The translations under genes and the position numbers were made by a program. This document shows, piece after piece, positions 7,914 through 15,902 of a DNA stretch of 47,989 bases. The stretch's first letter is position 1. Each line of letters begins with the position of its first letter. The stretch is taken from NCBI RefSeq assembly GCF_002154225.1, contig NZ_MTSE01000029.1, positions 1 through 47,989 on the forward strand, given 5' to 3'. The notes under the pieces were generated by a model. That model ran no database searches and was not told where the DNA came from. It saw nothing but the letters and a program-made list of their open reading frames with translations. This DNA is from Hymenobacter crusticola (lineage in GTDB: Bacteria; Bacteroidota; Bacteroidia; Cytophagales; Hymenobacteraceae).

Positions 7914-8229
7914 GAAAACGCCGTGGCAGAGGCAGCATCCAGTACACGAGGCGGCGGGGGCAAGAGTTGCTGTAGTGTCTCAAAAAAACCGCGCGCACTG
8001 CCAGGATCGGCGAGCGCTGCTACAACGAGTAACCGCTCGGCAGCAATGGGCTTGCCCACTAGCTTCGTATGACCAAGGCTACTTTGTACCAGTACTCGTG
8101 CTATGGGGGACACTTATTTTCGGAAGCAATCCGCTGTGAAAAGCCTCCACGTAGCGCAGTATCGTTCGCTTCTCCAGGAGTGCTTTCCCTGGCCCATAGG
8201 CTAGGGAGGAACTGTCAAAGACAGCCGAC
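7914..8229. other. Gene-free gap
   Basis: No credible coding frame on either strand. It separates two convergent units, the gene ending at 7913 and the pseudogene whose family-like stop lies at 8230-8232. Confidence 0.3.
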
Positions 8230-8952
8230 TTACGGCAACACCACGTTCGAGACAGGTGCTTTGGGTGCGGCTTTTGGGCCTGCGCGGCCTGGACGTAAGT
8301 GGTAAACAGCACGCGCCAGTTGCGGCCGTGCGTGTTCAAGTAGGCTTCGTTCTGGGTTTTGTAAGTCTCAAAGATGGCGAAGATCTGCTTTAGGGTGGTC
8401 AAGCCCACGGCCTGTTACCGCGCTTGTTACAGGTTCATCCGGATAACGGCTTCTTCCGCGGGCGTCATATCAGGGAGGATGGCTTTATAGCCGTGCAAGG
8501 TAAAGGCTACTTTGCCGATCGTGTATTGAGCCAGTACCGCCTCAACCTGCTCGGGCGTCAAGTGCTCACGTAAGTCGCTCCTCAAGTTTGCGTGCCCCGA
8601 AGCCGGTAGAGCCGAAGCGGCAATCAGTTGCCGATCCAGCGGGCTGAGCGGTTTGCCAGTAGCCGGATTGATCCCCGTGGGCGTGTCGGTATAGGGCTGA
8701 GTCTGCGTATAGGCGTAGAGAGCGAGTAGATGGGTAATGATACCTGCTGCACGGCGGCTTCTTGCTGCGGGTCATCTAGCTGGAGGGAGGTGACCCATTC
8801 TATCGCTTGCTGCTGGACTTCAGCCTCACCGGTAGTGAGCCCCAAAGTCGTCGAAACGGCGGCCAGCCGAGGAGCATTCGTCGTGGTGGGTTGGCTATAC
8901 GCCGGCTTAGACAAGCTCACCAGCACCGCGGCGATCCTTGTAAAGGTCTCAT
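8230..8952 (-). pseudogene. Decayed DUF3826 gene (secreted protein)
   Basis: Joining three minus-strand frames rebuilds one protein: a signal-peptide-like start (RIAAVLVSLSKPAYSQ), a segment TLGLTTGEAEVQQQAIEWVTSLQLDDPQQEAAV, then LTPEQVEAVLAQYTIGKVAFTLHGYKAILPDMTPAEEAVI and LTTLKQIFAIFETYKTQNEAYLNTHG. This matches the 'LTPEQVd.vkd.mTy.kv.vTy.gYl.mLP.LT' block and the closing 'kYKg.INnYLsa.Gy' pattern of DUF3826 as I know it. Lesions: a frameshift just after the ATG at 8952; a frameshift near 8735; two TAA stops at 8427-8429 and 8415-8417, both where the family has Glu (GAA to TAA); and a frameshift near 8260, after which the other frame ends ...SNVVLP and a stop at 8230-8232. DUF3826 proteins are exported and of unknown function. 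This copy cannot make a full-length product. Confidence 0.75.
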
Positions 8953-10053
8953 GCCGTGCTCGGCTGGGTAGGGGCTACCGAATACGTAGGGCGATCCACT
9001 CTCCGGAAAAGAAAAGCCGCAGCCTTTTCCAGGTTCGAAAGGCGACCTTTCGCTCCTGCCGATGGCTTTCCTAACGACTGCCTTTGCTGGGCGGGATCTT
9101 CCGCTTATACGAAGGGTTAAAGACTCTCGTACCGGCACCGAAGCAGCAAGAGCCGAACGGAGAGCCATCTAGCCGAGTGAGGCCCTGCATTCAATTACAC
9201 CAAAAGGGTCGCTACCTGGTGCTGAGCCGGCGTGCGTGGGAACAGAAAGGCTGTGGCGGACGATGACATGGGCCCGGTACAACGGGCCAGGGAGGCCCTG
9301 GCGCGCTGCTAACAAGCAACTTGGCCGCCGCCGCTTCCAGCGCCTTGCCCGGCAACCAAGCCGCTGCAAGCGGTGGCCGCTGCCGTCTACCGTTAAGAAA
9401 AATAGCAGCCAGCAGGAGCCCGTCTCGTAAGCCACGAGGTCTACGCCGCCCGACAAGTACGGTGGGCTCGAACTTCTCGCACTACATGGCCTCGCAAGCA
9501 CGCGCACTGGTAGCGAATCCGCGAGCGGCGAAGGAACCCGACTTGCCTACCGTGACGGTTACCTTGGCCTGATCCGAAGAGCGGCTGCAGGCTGGCTTCC
9601 CCCACTTGCCTAGCGGACAGACAAGCAGCAAAATTTAGAACTAAACTAAGACAGGCAACCGGCATACAGCTGCGTAACCTGAAGGGAGTGACTGTGCGCC
9701 TTGTGCACCGTAATACGGTTGTATAGTATTCTTGTTCAATAAGTTACCAGCACAACTTGCTAGTTAGCAATAACTGGCCACTAAAAGGGCTATTTAGGGG
9801 GCTATTTCTGGGCTGCGATATTGCAAAGAGTCTTGCTACCGGCAGCGATTCTAGCGTCTTTTTAGCACTACGTTGCGTAACCCATCTGCGAGCAGGCCCT
9901 AAGTTGCCCAAGAAGGTGCTACAACCCGTGCTCGACGCCGCTCTTAAATTGAACAATACCACTATAAGTGCTTGCGTGCTGTCGCCTTCCACTGCCAGTA
10001 GCTGTCCTCGCGATGGCCCCCCTTCCCCGTAAGAAAACTAGCTGGCCCGCAAC
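8953..10053. other. Long gene-poor stretch, probably degenerate
   Basis: Many short overlapping frames on both strands, none with a recognisable motif or sustained coding character. A 91-codon plus-strand frame at 9757-10032 and an 82-codon minus-strand frame at 9744-9992 are the longest in its right half; I cannot support either. It adjoins a clear pseudogene, so decayed genes are the simplest reading. Confidence 0.35.
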
Positions 10054-10110
10054 GCTCCGGCGACGGCGCGAAGACCTGCAGCGGGGGAACGCCGCGCGCC
10101 CTGCCGGAGC
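10054..10110 (-). terminator. GC-rich hairpin downstream of the 391-residue gene
   Basis: Outer arms GCTCCGGC (10054-10061) and GCCGGAGC (10103-10110) pair perfectly, and inner GGCGCG/CGCGCC words extend the stem. It starts 6 bp past the stop of the gene at 10116. A TTTTCTT run follows only about 20 nt later, so it may act as a terminator or RNA stabiliser. Confidence 0.45.
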
Positions 10111-10115
10111 TCCCC

Positions 10116-11291
10116 CTACCCGTTGAGCTCCCGGTCCAGGCGCGCCAGCAGCGCGGGCCAGGCGCAGTGGGTCACCTCCGCCACCCGGCGCAGCTCGGCC
10201 AGGCGCCAGTGGCTGGGCGCCAGCAGGCGGCGCCGCAACGCGGCCAGCGACAAGCCCAGCCGCCGGGCCAGCTCGGCGTCCGTGGCTGGCGCCTGCGCCA
10301 GCAGCTCGGCCAGCGTGGGCACCCGCACGGGGCGCGGCCGTTCGGTCTCGGTTAAGTACATCCCTGGCAGCGGCCCCGCGGCCTCATCCTCTGCCACGGG
10401 GGGGAGGGCCCCCAGCGCGAGCCAGTCCACGGGCAGGGAACAGTCCTGGTTCAGGTGCTCGGAAACGCACTGCCCCAGCAGGTACTCACTGGCCAGCCAG
10501 CGTAGCTGTGGGTAGGACTCGCCACCTGCGGACCGCTCGGTCGGGCCCGCTAAGTGCCGATACCAGCTACGTGCCGCCTCGGCCGTGGCAAACGGCCAGC
10601 GGTGGGAGACGGCGCCCGGGTGTGGGGCGAGCTCCACCGTGTAGACACTCGTGCGTTGCTGCACGGCAAAGCCCTCGCCGTGGGCGGCGGCCAGGCGGGC
10701 CAGCGCCCCGGCGTCCGTGAAGGCCCACGCCGGCGACCCGTCGCCCACCCCCGGCCGCTCGACCCGCCCGGGGGCCGCAGCTAGCGCCGCCTGAAAAGCC
10801 GTCGGGGTGGCCGTAAGCGACTCCAGCGCCGGCTGATAGTAGGTGATGCCGCTGCTCCAGTCGGTGACGGGCGTGAACGTGCCGGCCAGCGTACCCGCAG
10901 CCGCGGGAGCGACCCCGACGTGGTAGCCGTGGGCATTGGCGCCCCAGCGCAGACACAACGGGCCGTAGGTCGGGTGCTGGCCCAAGCGCAAGCCGAACTG
11001 CTGGGCGTACTCGGCCAGCGGGGCGTAGGCCAGCCCGGCGGCCCGCACGGCGCCGGGGTGTAGGATGGGGGTGAGCGTGTCCTCGGCGTAGTAGTGTTCC
11101 TCCCATAACTGAGCCGCGCCGCGGGGCGTCGGCGCGTCGGGCGTGCGCACGGGGGCTCCCACCCCGCGGTAGCGGCGCTGCACCAGCAGGCCTTGCTCGT
11201 TCAAGGCATCAGGCACGTAGCCCACCCCCGTGGGCGTGGTCACCTGGGCCAGCACCAAGCCCTGGGCGGGCAACACAATGGAGCTAGTCAT
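10116..11291 (-). CDS. Uncharacterised GC-rich protein with a C-terminal helix-turn-helix
   Basis: A 391-residue, Ala/Leu-rich protein with much higher GC than its neighbours. The first 320 residues are unrecognised and contain repeated aromatic/Gly motifs (YGPLCLRWGANAHGYHVGV; WSSGITYYQPALESL). The last ~65 residues read LAELLAQAPATDAELARRLGLSLAALRRRLLAPSHW..., the spacing of a Cro/CI-type helix-turn-helix (ELARRLGLSLAALRRRL), so DNA binding is plausible. Its start overlaps the end of the upstream lipoprotein gene by 8 bp, so the two are a translationally coupled pair. No transmembrane segment. High GC probably reflects a different origin or strong codon bias; function unknown. Confidence 0.6.
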   Translation of the reverse strand: MTSSIVLPAQGLVLAQVTTPTGVGYVPDALNEQGLLVQRRYRGVGAPVRTPDAPTPRGAAQLWEEHYYAEDTLTPILHPGAVRAAGLAYAPLAEYAQQFGLRLGQHPTYGPLCLRWGANAHGYHVGVAPAAAGTLAGTFTPVTDWSSGITYYQPALESLTATPTAFQAALAAAPGRVERPGVGDGSPAWAFTDAGALARLAAAHGEGFAVQQRTSVYTVELAPHPGAVSHRWPFATAEAARSWYRHLAGPTERSAGGESYPQLRWLASEYLLGQCVSEHLNQDCSLPVDWLALGALPPVAEDEAAGPLPGMYLTETERPRPVRVPTLAELLAQAPATDAELARRLGLSLAALRRRLLAPSHWRLAELRRVAEVTHCAWPALLARLDRELNG

Positions 11292-11610
11292 GCACGCGCA
11301 CGTAGTTGGCCTCGCCCAGCAGCCCCAACGACTGGCGGAGCGTGTCGCGGTGCACCCGGTGCAGCACCAGGCGAGTGTGATCTTCCGTTTGCAGGTAGAC
11401 TGTTTGGGGATCCACGCTATAGGCTAGTTCGAATTCGCCCGCCGGCGTTTGGTAGAGGGCATGCGTCGGGGTCAGCGTGAGCTGCCCCAGCGGGGGCGCT
11501 TGCGGGGCGAAGGGGTTGGCATAGACGTACACGCCCGTCACCTCCGGGGCGCTGGAGAAGTGACAACTACTGAGCACGGCAAGCAAGAAGAGAAAGGAAC
11601 CGTTGGGCAT
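11284..11610 (-). CDS. Small lipoprotein
   Basis: A 108-residue protein starting with a short basic-poor signal sequence MPNGSFLFLLAVLSSC; the lipobox LSSC places the lipidated Cys at residue 16. The mature part is strand-rich (GVYVYANPFA; LGQLTLTPTHALYQT; FELAYSVDPQTVYLQ), as in small beta-sheet lipoproteins that resemble DUF-type 'glycine-less' lipocalin folds, but I cannot name the family. It is the first gene of a two-gene minus-strand unit, its 3' end overlapping the start of the 391-residue gene by 8 bp. Expected location: periplasmic face of a membrane. This sits oddly with a partner that appears to bind DNA. Confidence 0.6.
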   Translation of the reverse strand: MPNGSFLFLLAVLSSCHFSSAPEVTGVYVYANPFAPQAPPLGQLTLTPTHALYQTPAGEFELAYSVDPQTVYLQTEDHTRLVLHRVHRDTLRQSLGLLGEANYVRVHD

Positions 11611-11736
11611 ACAGGGGCGAGAGCCAAACCTGGTGGGTAGGCGTAAAACAGGGTTTTCGCCTCAAAAATAGCGAATTTTGCCTTTGTAGTCACATGTGAT
11701 TACACAAAAATTTAGGGGCTGGCCGAGCTTGCCTGT

Positions 11737-11958
11737 GTGAAACAACTGGCCGTTCGGATCGCTTTAGGGATTCATTTACGCACCTTGCGTGAAGCGCGTG
11801 GTTGGAGTCAGCAAGAGTTGGCGGACCGAGCGGATATTTCAAAGCCGACCGTTTATCGGATCGAAACCGCTCGCTTTGCGGCCACCATTGATGTGTTGGC
11901 GGCCCTGGCCCAAGCCCTAGACGTGCATCCACGCGACTTATTAAACTTCCCAGTATAA
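11737..11958 (+). CDS. XRE-family helix-turn-helix regulator
   Basis: A 73-residue Cro/CI-type repressor: GIHLRTLREARGWSQQELADRADISKPTVYRIETARFAATIDVLAALAQALDVHPRDLL. All conserved positions of the HTH_3 domain are present (WSQQELA, ISKPTVYRIE, LAALAQALDV). The start is the GTG at 11737 (MKQLAVRIALG); no upstream ATG is in frame nearby. It is divergent from the lipoprotein/391-residue pair and sits about 350 bp before the recombinase gene, so either could be its target. Alone it is not informative about a system. Confidence 0.85.
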   Translation: MKQLAVRIALGIHLRTLREARGWSQQELADRADISKPTVYRIETARFAATIDVLAALAQALDVHPRDLLNFPV

Positions 11959-12150
11959 GCAGAGCTGATCGGCCTTGGTGAAAAGGTTGGTACGGCTGTT
12001 CTGCGGTCTCGCCTGCTCACCGAAGTAGAAGTCTATCTTTTTGGTCCCACCGCTGTACTATAGTGGGCGTGAGCGAGACAACGGTCGACCAACTGCCCGT
12101 TTAACTTTTGGACCCAACTTTTACTCAAGGCCAGTAATTCAGGTAGCCTA

Positions 12151-12193
12151 AAATATAAGTTATGATAAACTTTAATTATCATAACTTATATTT
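12151..12193. repeat. Perfect 18-bp inverted repeat with 7-nt spacer: candidate recombinase core site or operator
   Basis: AAATATAAGTTATGATAA (12151-12168) pairs perfectly with TTATCATAACTTATATTT (12176-12193) around a 7-nt centre. It is entirely A/T-rich within a GC-rich neighbourhood and lies 117 bp before the recombinase ATG. Inverted arms around a 6-8 nt centre are the geometry of tyrosine recombinase core sites; a repressor operator is the alternative. No poly-T follows, so it is not a standard terminator. The rest of 11959-12309 holds no gene. Confidence 0.6.
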
Positions 12194-12309
12194 ACTAGAC
12201 GAAAACGAGCGCTTTTCGACCAGTTCCGACACCTAGGATAGAAGGGGTGGGGTTCTGGTTGGGCTGGCTTCCCGAGTCGCTCGTCCCAGTAGTACCTCGC
12301 ACCTTCATC

Positions 12310-13359
12310 ATGAACGAAGATCTGTCTCTCATCCCGGCAGCCAACGCCAACCAATCGATCAGCGCGCAACTGGCCCGGGCCTCGGCCAAAGTCGCGGGCT
12401 TTTTGGAAGCTGGCCTGCAAGGCGCGGCTAACACGGAGCGCGCTTACACCGCGGACCTGAAAAGCTACGTGGCCTTCTGCGAGCAGCACGGCCTGCAAGC
12501 CGTACCTGCCGACGTGGACACGCTCACCGAATATGTGGCGTACCTAGCCTCCGAGAAACCCGAGCCAGCCCCCGGAGAGGGAACAAGGAAGAAGGGACAG
12601 CAACCGCTCACTGGGCCGCACGCATTGGCCACCATCAAGCGGCACCTCGCCGCCATCCGCAAAGCCCATCAGCTTGCCGGTTACCGGCTGCCGGCTACCT
12701 TGGACGCGCTCAACCTCGTGATGGAAGGCATTACCCGCACGCTGGGTAAGCGGCAGGAGCAGGCGCAGGCGTTTACGGTGGAGGAGTTGAAGCAAGCCAT
12801 TCGGCGCATTGACTTAGACACGTCCGCCGGCATCCGGGATCGGGCCCTGCTGCTGCTGGGCTTCGCGGGGGCTTTCCGGCGTTCAGAACTGGTAGAGCTC
12901 AATATCGAGCAGTTGGAGTTCACGGAGCGGGCTCTGCTGGTGCACCTAGCCAAAAGCAAAACCAACCAGTACGGCGCCATCGAGGACAAAGCCATTTTCT
13001 ACGCGCCCACCATGGACTATTGTCCCGTGCGCTGCCTGCGGGCTTGGCTCTACCTACTGGGGCGCACTACCGGGCCGCTGTTTGTCAAGATTCCGCGCAC
13101 CATACCCGGGCAGCTGGCGGTCCCTTCCACCAAGCGGCTCTCCGATATTTCGATTAACAAGCTGGTGCAAAAGCGCCTGGGCCCCGCGTACTCGGCCCAC
13201 TCCTTGCGGGTGTCCTTTGTCACGACGGCCGTGCTCAATGGCCAATCCCACAAAGCCATTAAGAACCAGACCAAGCAAAAGACCGATGCCATGATTGAGC
13301 ACTATACCCAGCTCCACAACGTCGTGTCCTACAATGCCGCCCAAGCATTGGGGCTCTAA
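12310..13359 (+). CDS. Tyrosine recombinase (phage-integrase family)
   Basis: A 349-residue site-specific recombinase. Residues ~15-115 form the SAM-like core-binding domain (TERAYTADLKSYVAFCEQHG). The catalytic domain carries Arg190/Arg191 in GAFRRSELV (motif I), a beta-hairpin Lys in LAKSKTNQYG, His297 and Arg300 in HSLR (box II), and the nucleophile Tyr332 in IEHYTQ. The usual 'GH' that supplies the second His (Q.tGHks) is replaced by KQ (QTKQKTDAM). The ATG at 12310 (MNEDLSLIP) is chosen over an upstream GTG-type frame to 12247. The inverted repeat at 12151-12193 is a natural candidate site. It could resolve plasmid multimers or move the DUF262 gene that follows. Confidence 0.9.
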   Translation: MNEDLSLIPAANANQSISAQLARASAKVAGFLEAGLQGAANTERAYTADLKSYVAFCEQHGLQAVPADVDTLTEYVAYLASEKPEPAPGEGTRKKGQQPLTGPHALATIKRHLAAIRKAHQLAGYRLPATLDALNLVMEGITRTLGKRQEQAQAFTVEELKQAIRRIDLDTSAGIRDRALLLLGFAGAFRRSELVELNIEQLEFTERALLVHLAKSKTNQYGAIEDKAIFYAPTMDYCPVRCLRAWLYLLGRTTGPLFVKIPRTIPGQLAVPSTKRLSDISINKLVQKRLGPAYSAHSLRVSFVTTAVLNGQSHKAIKNQTKQKTDAMIEHYTQLHNVVSYNAAQALGL

Positions 13360-13364
13360 TTTTT

Positions 13365-13380
13365 ACTTGGGCACCCAAGT
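13365..13380. terminator. Short inverted repeat after the recombinase gene
   Basis: ACTTGGG-C-ACCCAAGT lies 5 bp after the recombinase stop. It has no T-run on the plus strand. A related inverted word (ACTTTTGGACCCAACTTT) occurs at about 12104-12121 upstream of the recombinase, in reversed orientation. Confidence 0.3.
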
Positions 13381-13498
13381 TAAAGGGGGGGGCTTTCGCA
13401 ATTTTATTCCCCGCTGCTATTACAAAGCTAGCCTGTGCTGTATTTTACGTTCAATTTAAGGTCGTCCGGATTGGCCGGCGACGCAACTAAACTCATAC

Positions 13499-15367
13499 AT
13501 GGCTGATTCTACACTCGATACAGGTCAGAAATACGTTAAAGAAATTTTTTACCCGGAACGCTTCTACAATATTCCTGAATACCAGCGACCTTATGTGTGG
13601 GGGGCAGAGCAGGTAAGTGCCCTGTGCGAGGATTTGGCCGCCGCCTTGGCCCACGACAAGAACCGAGAATACTTTCTGGGCTGCATGATTTGGAACGCTA
13701 AGGTGGATCCCAACGACGGCAATCCCTATTCCTATCACGATATTCTGGATGGGCAGCAGCGCTTTATTACCCTCTACCTACTGCACGCTGTCATCCGTGA
13801 CCTTTCAACGAGTTCAAGTGTCAAGAGTCAGGTAGCAAAGCGTTTGCAGCAGGAGGGCAACGACTTGGAAAATATTCCAGAGCGCAACCGTCTGCAATTC
13901 AGCATCCGACAGGATGACGAGTTTTTCCAAAAATTCGTGTTATCCCCGCAGGGCACTCGGCAAGATGCGCAGTTGGCCGAACTCGCCGATAGCTCCACGG
14001 CCACCACATCGGTGCGTAGTATGGCCGCTGCCCTGCGCACGCTACATGCATGGTGGGCTGACCAACTCAAAGGCCATAGCGCCGAGGAAACCTTTCAGAA
14101 GTTTCTGTATGACTTTCTAGTGTACCTCGGTAATAAAGTGTTGGTGCTTTATCTAGCCACGTCTGACAATCTCGACGATGCCTACAACCTATTTACAGTG
14201 CTTAACAGCCGGGGCTTGCAGCTCCAAGCCAGTGACATTCTGCGGGCGCAGAATTTACGGGCCGTGTCCGATGAGGCTACTCGCAAAAAATACGCAGCCC
14301 GTTGGGATGACTATCAGAGCGCTGTGGAGGGTCCGTTTAACTCCTTCGATGATTTCCTGTGGGCGATGATTACCATTCTGGTCAAATACCGCAATGGGGA
14401 GACCATGGGTAATATTAGTAACTCGTTTAATTTCATCTATAAAATGAAGCTGCTGGACAAGGGTCCAACAACGTTCGACTTCATGGGCCGCTACGTGCAG
14501 CACTTGGAGGCCGTTTTCACTTCTAACTATCAGGCCGAAGAGTACGGCTGCCTGTATGAGAACCTGAATTATATCCTGTCGAATACTTTCGGCAACCAGT
14601 ATTTGGTGGTACTCATGCACTACCGTGCGTGCTTTGGCGAGGCCAACATTCTGGAGTTTCTGCTTAAGTTGGATAACCTGTTTTCCGCCGCTTGGCTCAC
14701 CAGTTCGTTCAGCATCCTTACGCGCACCTTTATCTTATTGCGGCGCATGGAAGAGTTGCGTGACAGCCTGCCTGATAAGCAAGCTGCTTCCTTAGCTTTC
14801 TTACAAGATGCCGTACTGCGCTACGACTACCAGGATGAGAAGGCTAGCACCCGCATCGACCTTGATAGGTTTTTTCAACTGCTAGATGAAGAACAGTGGG
14901 GCAGCTTCTCAGGCACGCGCATCAACAAGACTCGCTACTTGTTGCTAAAGCTCGATCTGCTGACAGGCAACCTTAACAACAAGCTCTACCTTAACAAGGC
15001 ACAAGCCTCGCTGGAACACATTCTGCCCCAAAAGCCGAAAGCTCCGGCTTGGCAGGTGAGCGAGGAATACCACGCCGAGTGGCTACACCGCTTGGGTAAC
15101 GTAGTGCTAGTAGATACCAAAAAAAACGCCTCGCTCAGCAATTCCTCGTTTTTGGACAAGCGGCACAAATACAGCACATACATCGAGGGGCGGGCTAATA
15201 CTAACTACGTTTTTATCACTTACCAGCAGTGGGATGAGCCGACTCTGAAACAGAATCACGCACGAGTGGTAGATCTGCTCAAAGCTTATTACAAAGGCAA
15301 TTCCTTACACACTTTGAAAGAGCTGCGTAAGAAAGCGCTGGCCATTCCGGTCACCGTACCCGCGTAG
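13499..15367 (+). CDS. DUF262/DUF1524 protein (GmrSD-like type IV restriction family)
   Basis: A 622-residue single-chain relative of GmrSD enzymes, which use a ParB-like nucleotide-hydrolysing DUF262 domain and an HNH-type DUF1524 nuclease to cut modified (for example glucosylated) phage DNA. Visible signatures: IPEYQRPYVW at about residue 25 and DGQQRF at residue 84 (DUF262 catalytic motif); a long helical middle; then LEHILPQ with His507 and NASLSNSSFLDKR (DUF1524 HNH). The ATG at 13499 is the first in frame and gives a normal N-terminus. It follows the recombinase by 140 bp in the same direction, as a possible cargo. The substrate is unknown. A second member of the family at 25166-27070 is clearly divergent from it, so this is not a recent local duplication. 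Confidence 0.9.
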   Translation: MADSTLDTGQKYVKEIFYPERFYNIPEYQRPYVWGAEQVSALCEDLAAALAHDKNREYFLGCMIWNAKVDPNDGNPYSYHDILDGQQRFITLYLLHAVIRDLSTSSSVKSQVAKRLQQEGNDLENIPERNRLQFSIRQDDEFFQKFVLSPQGTRQDAQLAELADSSTATTSVRSMAAALRTLHAWWADQLKGHSAEETFQKFLYDFLVYLGNKVLVLYLATSDNLDDAYNLFTVLNSRGLQLQASDILRAQNLRAVSDEATRKKYAARWDDYQSAVEGPFNSFDDFLWAMITILVKYRNGETMGNISNSFNFIYKMKLLDKGPTTFDFMGRYVQHLEAVFTSNYQAEEYGCLYENLNYILSNTFGNQYLVVLMHYRACFGEANILEFLLKLDNLFSAAWLTSSFSILTRTFILLRRMEELRDSLPDKQAASLAFLQDAVLRYDYQDEKASTRIDLDRFFQLLDEEQWGSFSGTRINKTRYLLLKLDLLTGNLNNKLYLNKAQASLEHILPQKPKAPAWQVSEEYHAEWLHRLGNVVLVDTKKNASLSNSSFLDKRHKYSTYIEGRANTNYVFITYQQWDEPTLKQNHARVVDLLKAYYKGNSLHTLKELRKKALAIPVTVPA

Positions 15368-15539
15368 CGGTGCTTTGTAAATTCGGTTCCAAGCCGGTGA
15401 GTAGCTGGTATTGCTACTATAAGGCACCTGCCGCCTTTACTATCTGTACGCTACGTGGGAGGAGTGCACTACCTACTGCTTCGAACACCACCTGCTGGCC
15501 GACTACGCCTGAGTGTTAGTCGACTAACTCAGTCCGCTT

Positions 15540-15790
15540 AACATTCAGGCGCTGGTCGTATTGCGACTATGCCGCCTTGCGCCAGCTCTATGATGAACAT
15601 CCCGTGTACGAGCGTTTCGCGCAAATACCATCTACTCAGCACCGATGTACGCTTAGTCGAATACCTGTTACTCTCCCTTCGAGAAGCACTGCTGAGCAGC
15701 GGTAGGACCAAGATCCTAGCGCGCATTCCTTAGCACCTGGTAGACCAATTATCTGGGGGCACGCCCGTCTCGCCGAATCGTATTTGGGAG
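15540..15790 (+). pseudogene. Possible coding relic, unidentified
   Basis: One plus-strand frame reads LRQLYDEHPVYERFAQI, and after a shift another reads LVEYLLLSLREALLSSGRTKILARIP followed by a stop. Both look like pieces of a helical protein, but I cannot name the family. The remainder of 15368-15902 shows nothing else. Confidence 0.25.
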
Positions 15791-15902
15791 CAAGTGGCAC
15801 GCGAACATTAAGGTGATTAGATTAGGTAACAGACTATATTACCAGTCGGATCTCGCAAGAATTAGGTAACTCATCGTGTTGATATTATGTCGGTCTAAAA
15901 TC

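Noticed and set aside
9169..9507. 112-codon minus-strand frame
   Set aside because: No motif, biased Arg/Ser/Leu composition typical of a GC-rich non-coding frame.
12151..12193. Rho-independent terminator
   Set aside because: The stem is A/T-only and lacks a T-run. An operator or recombination site fits better.
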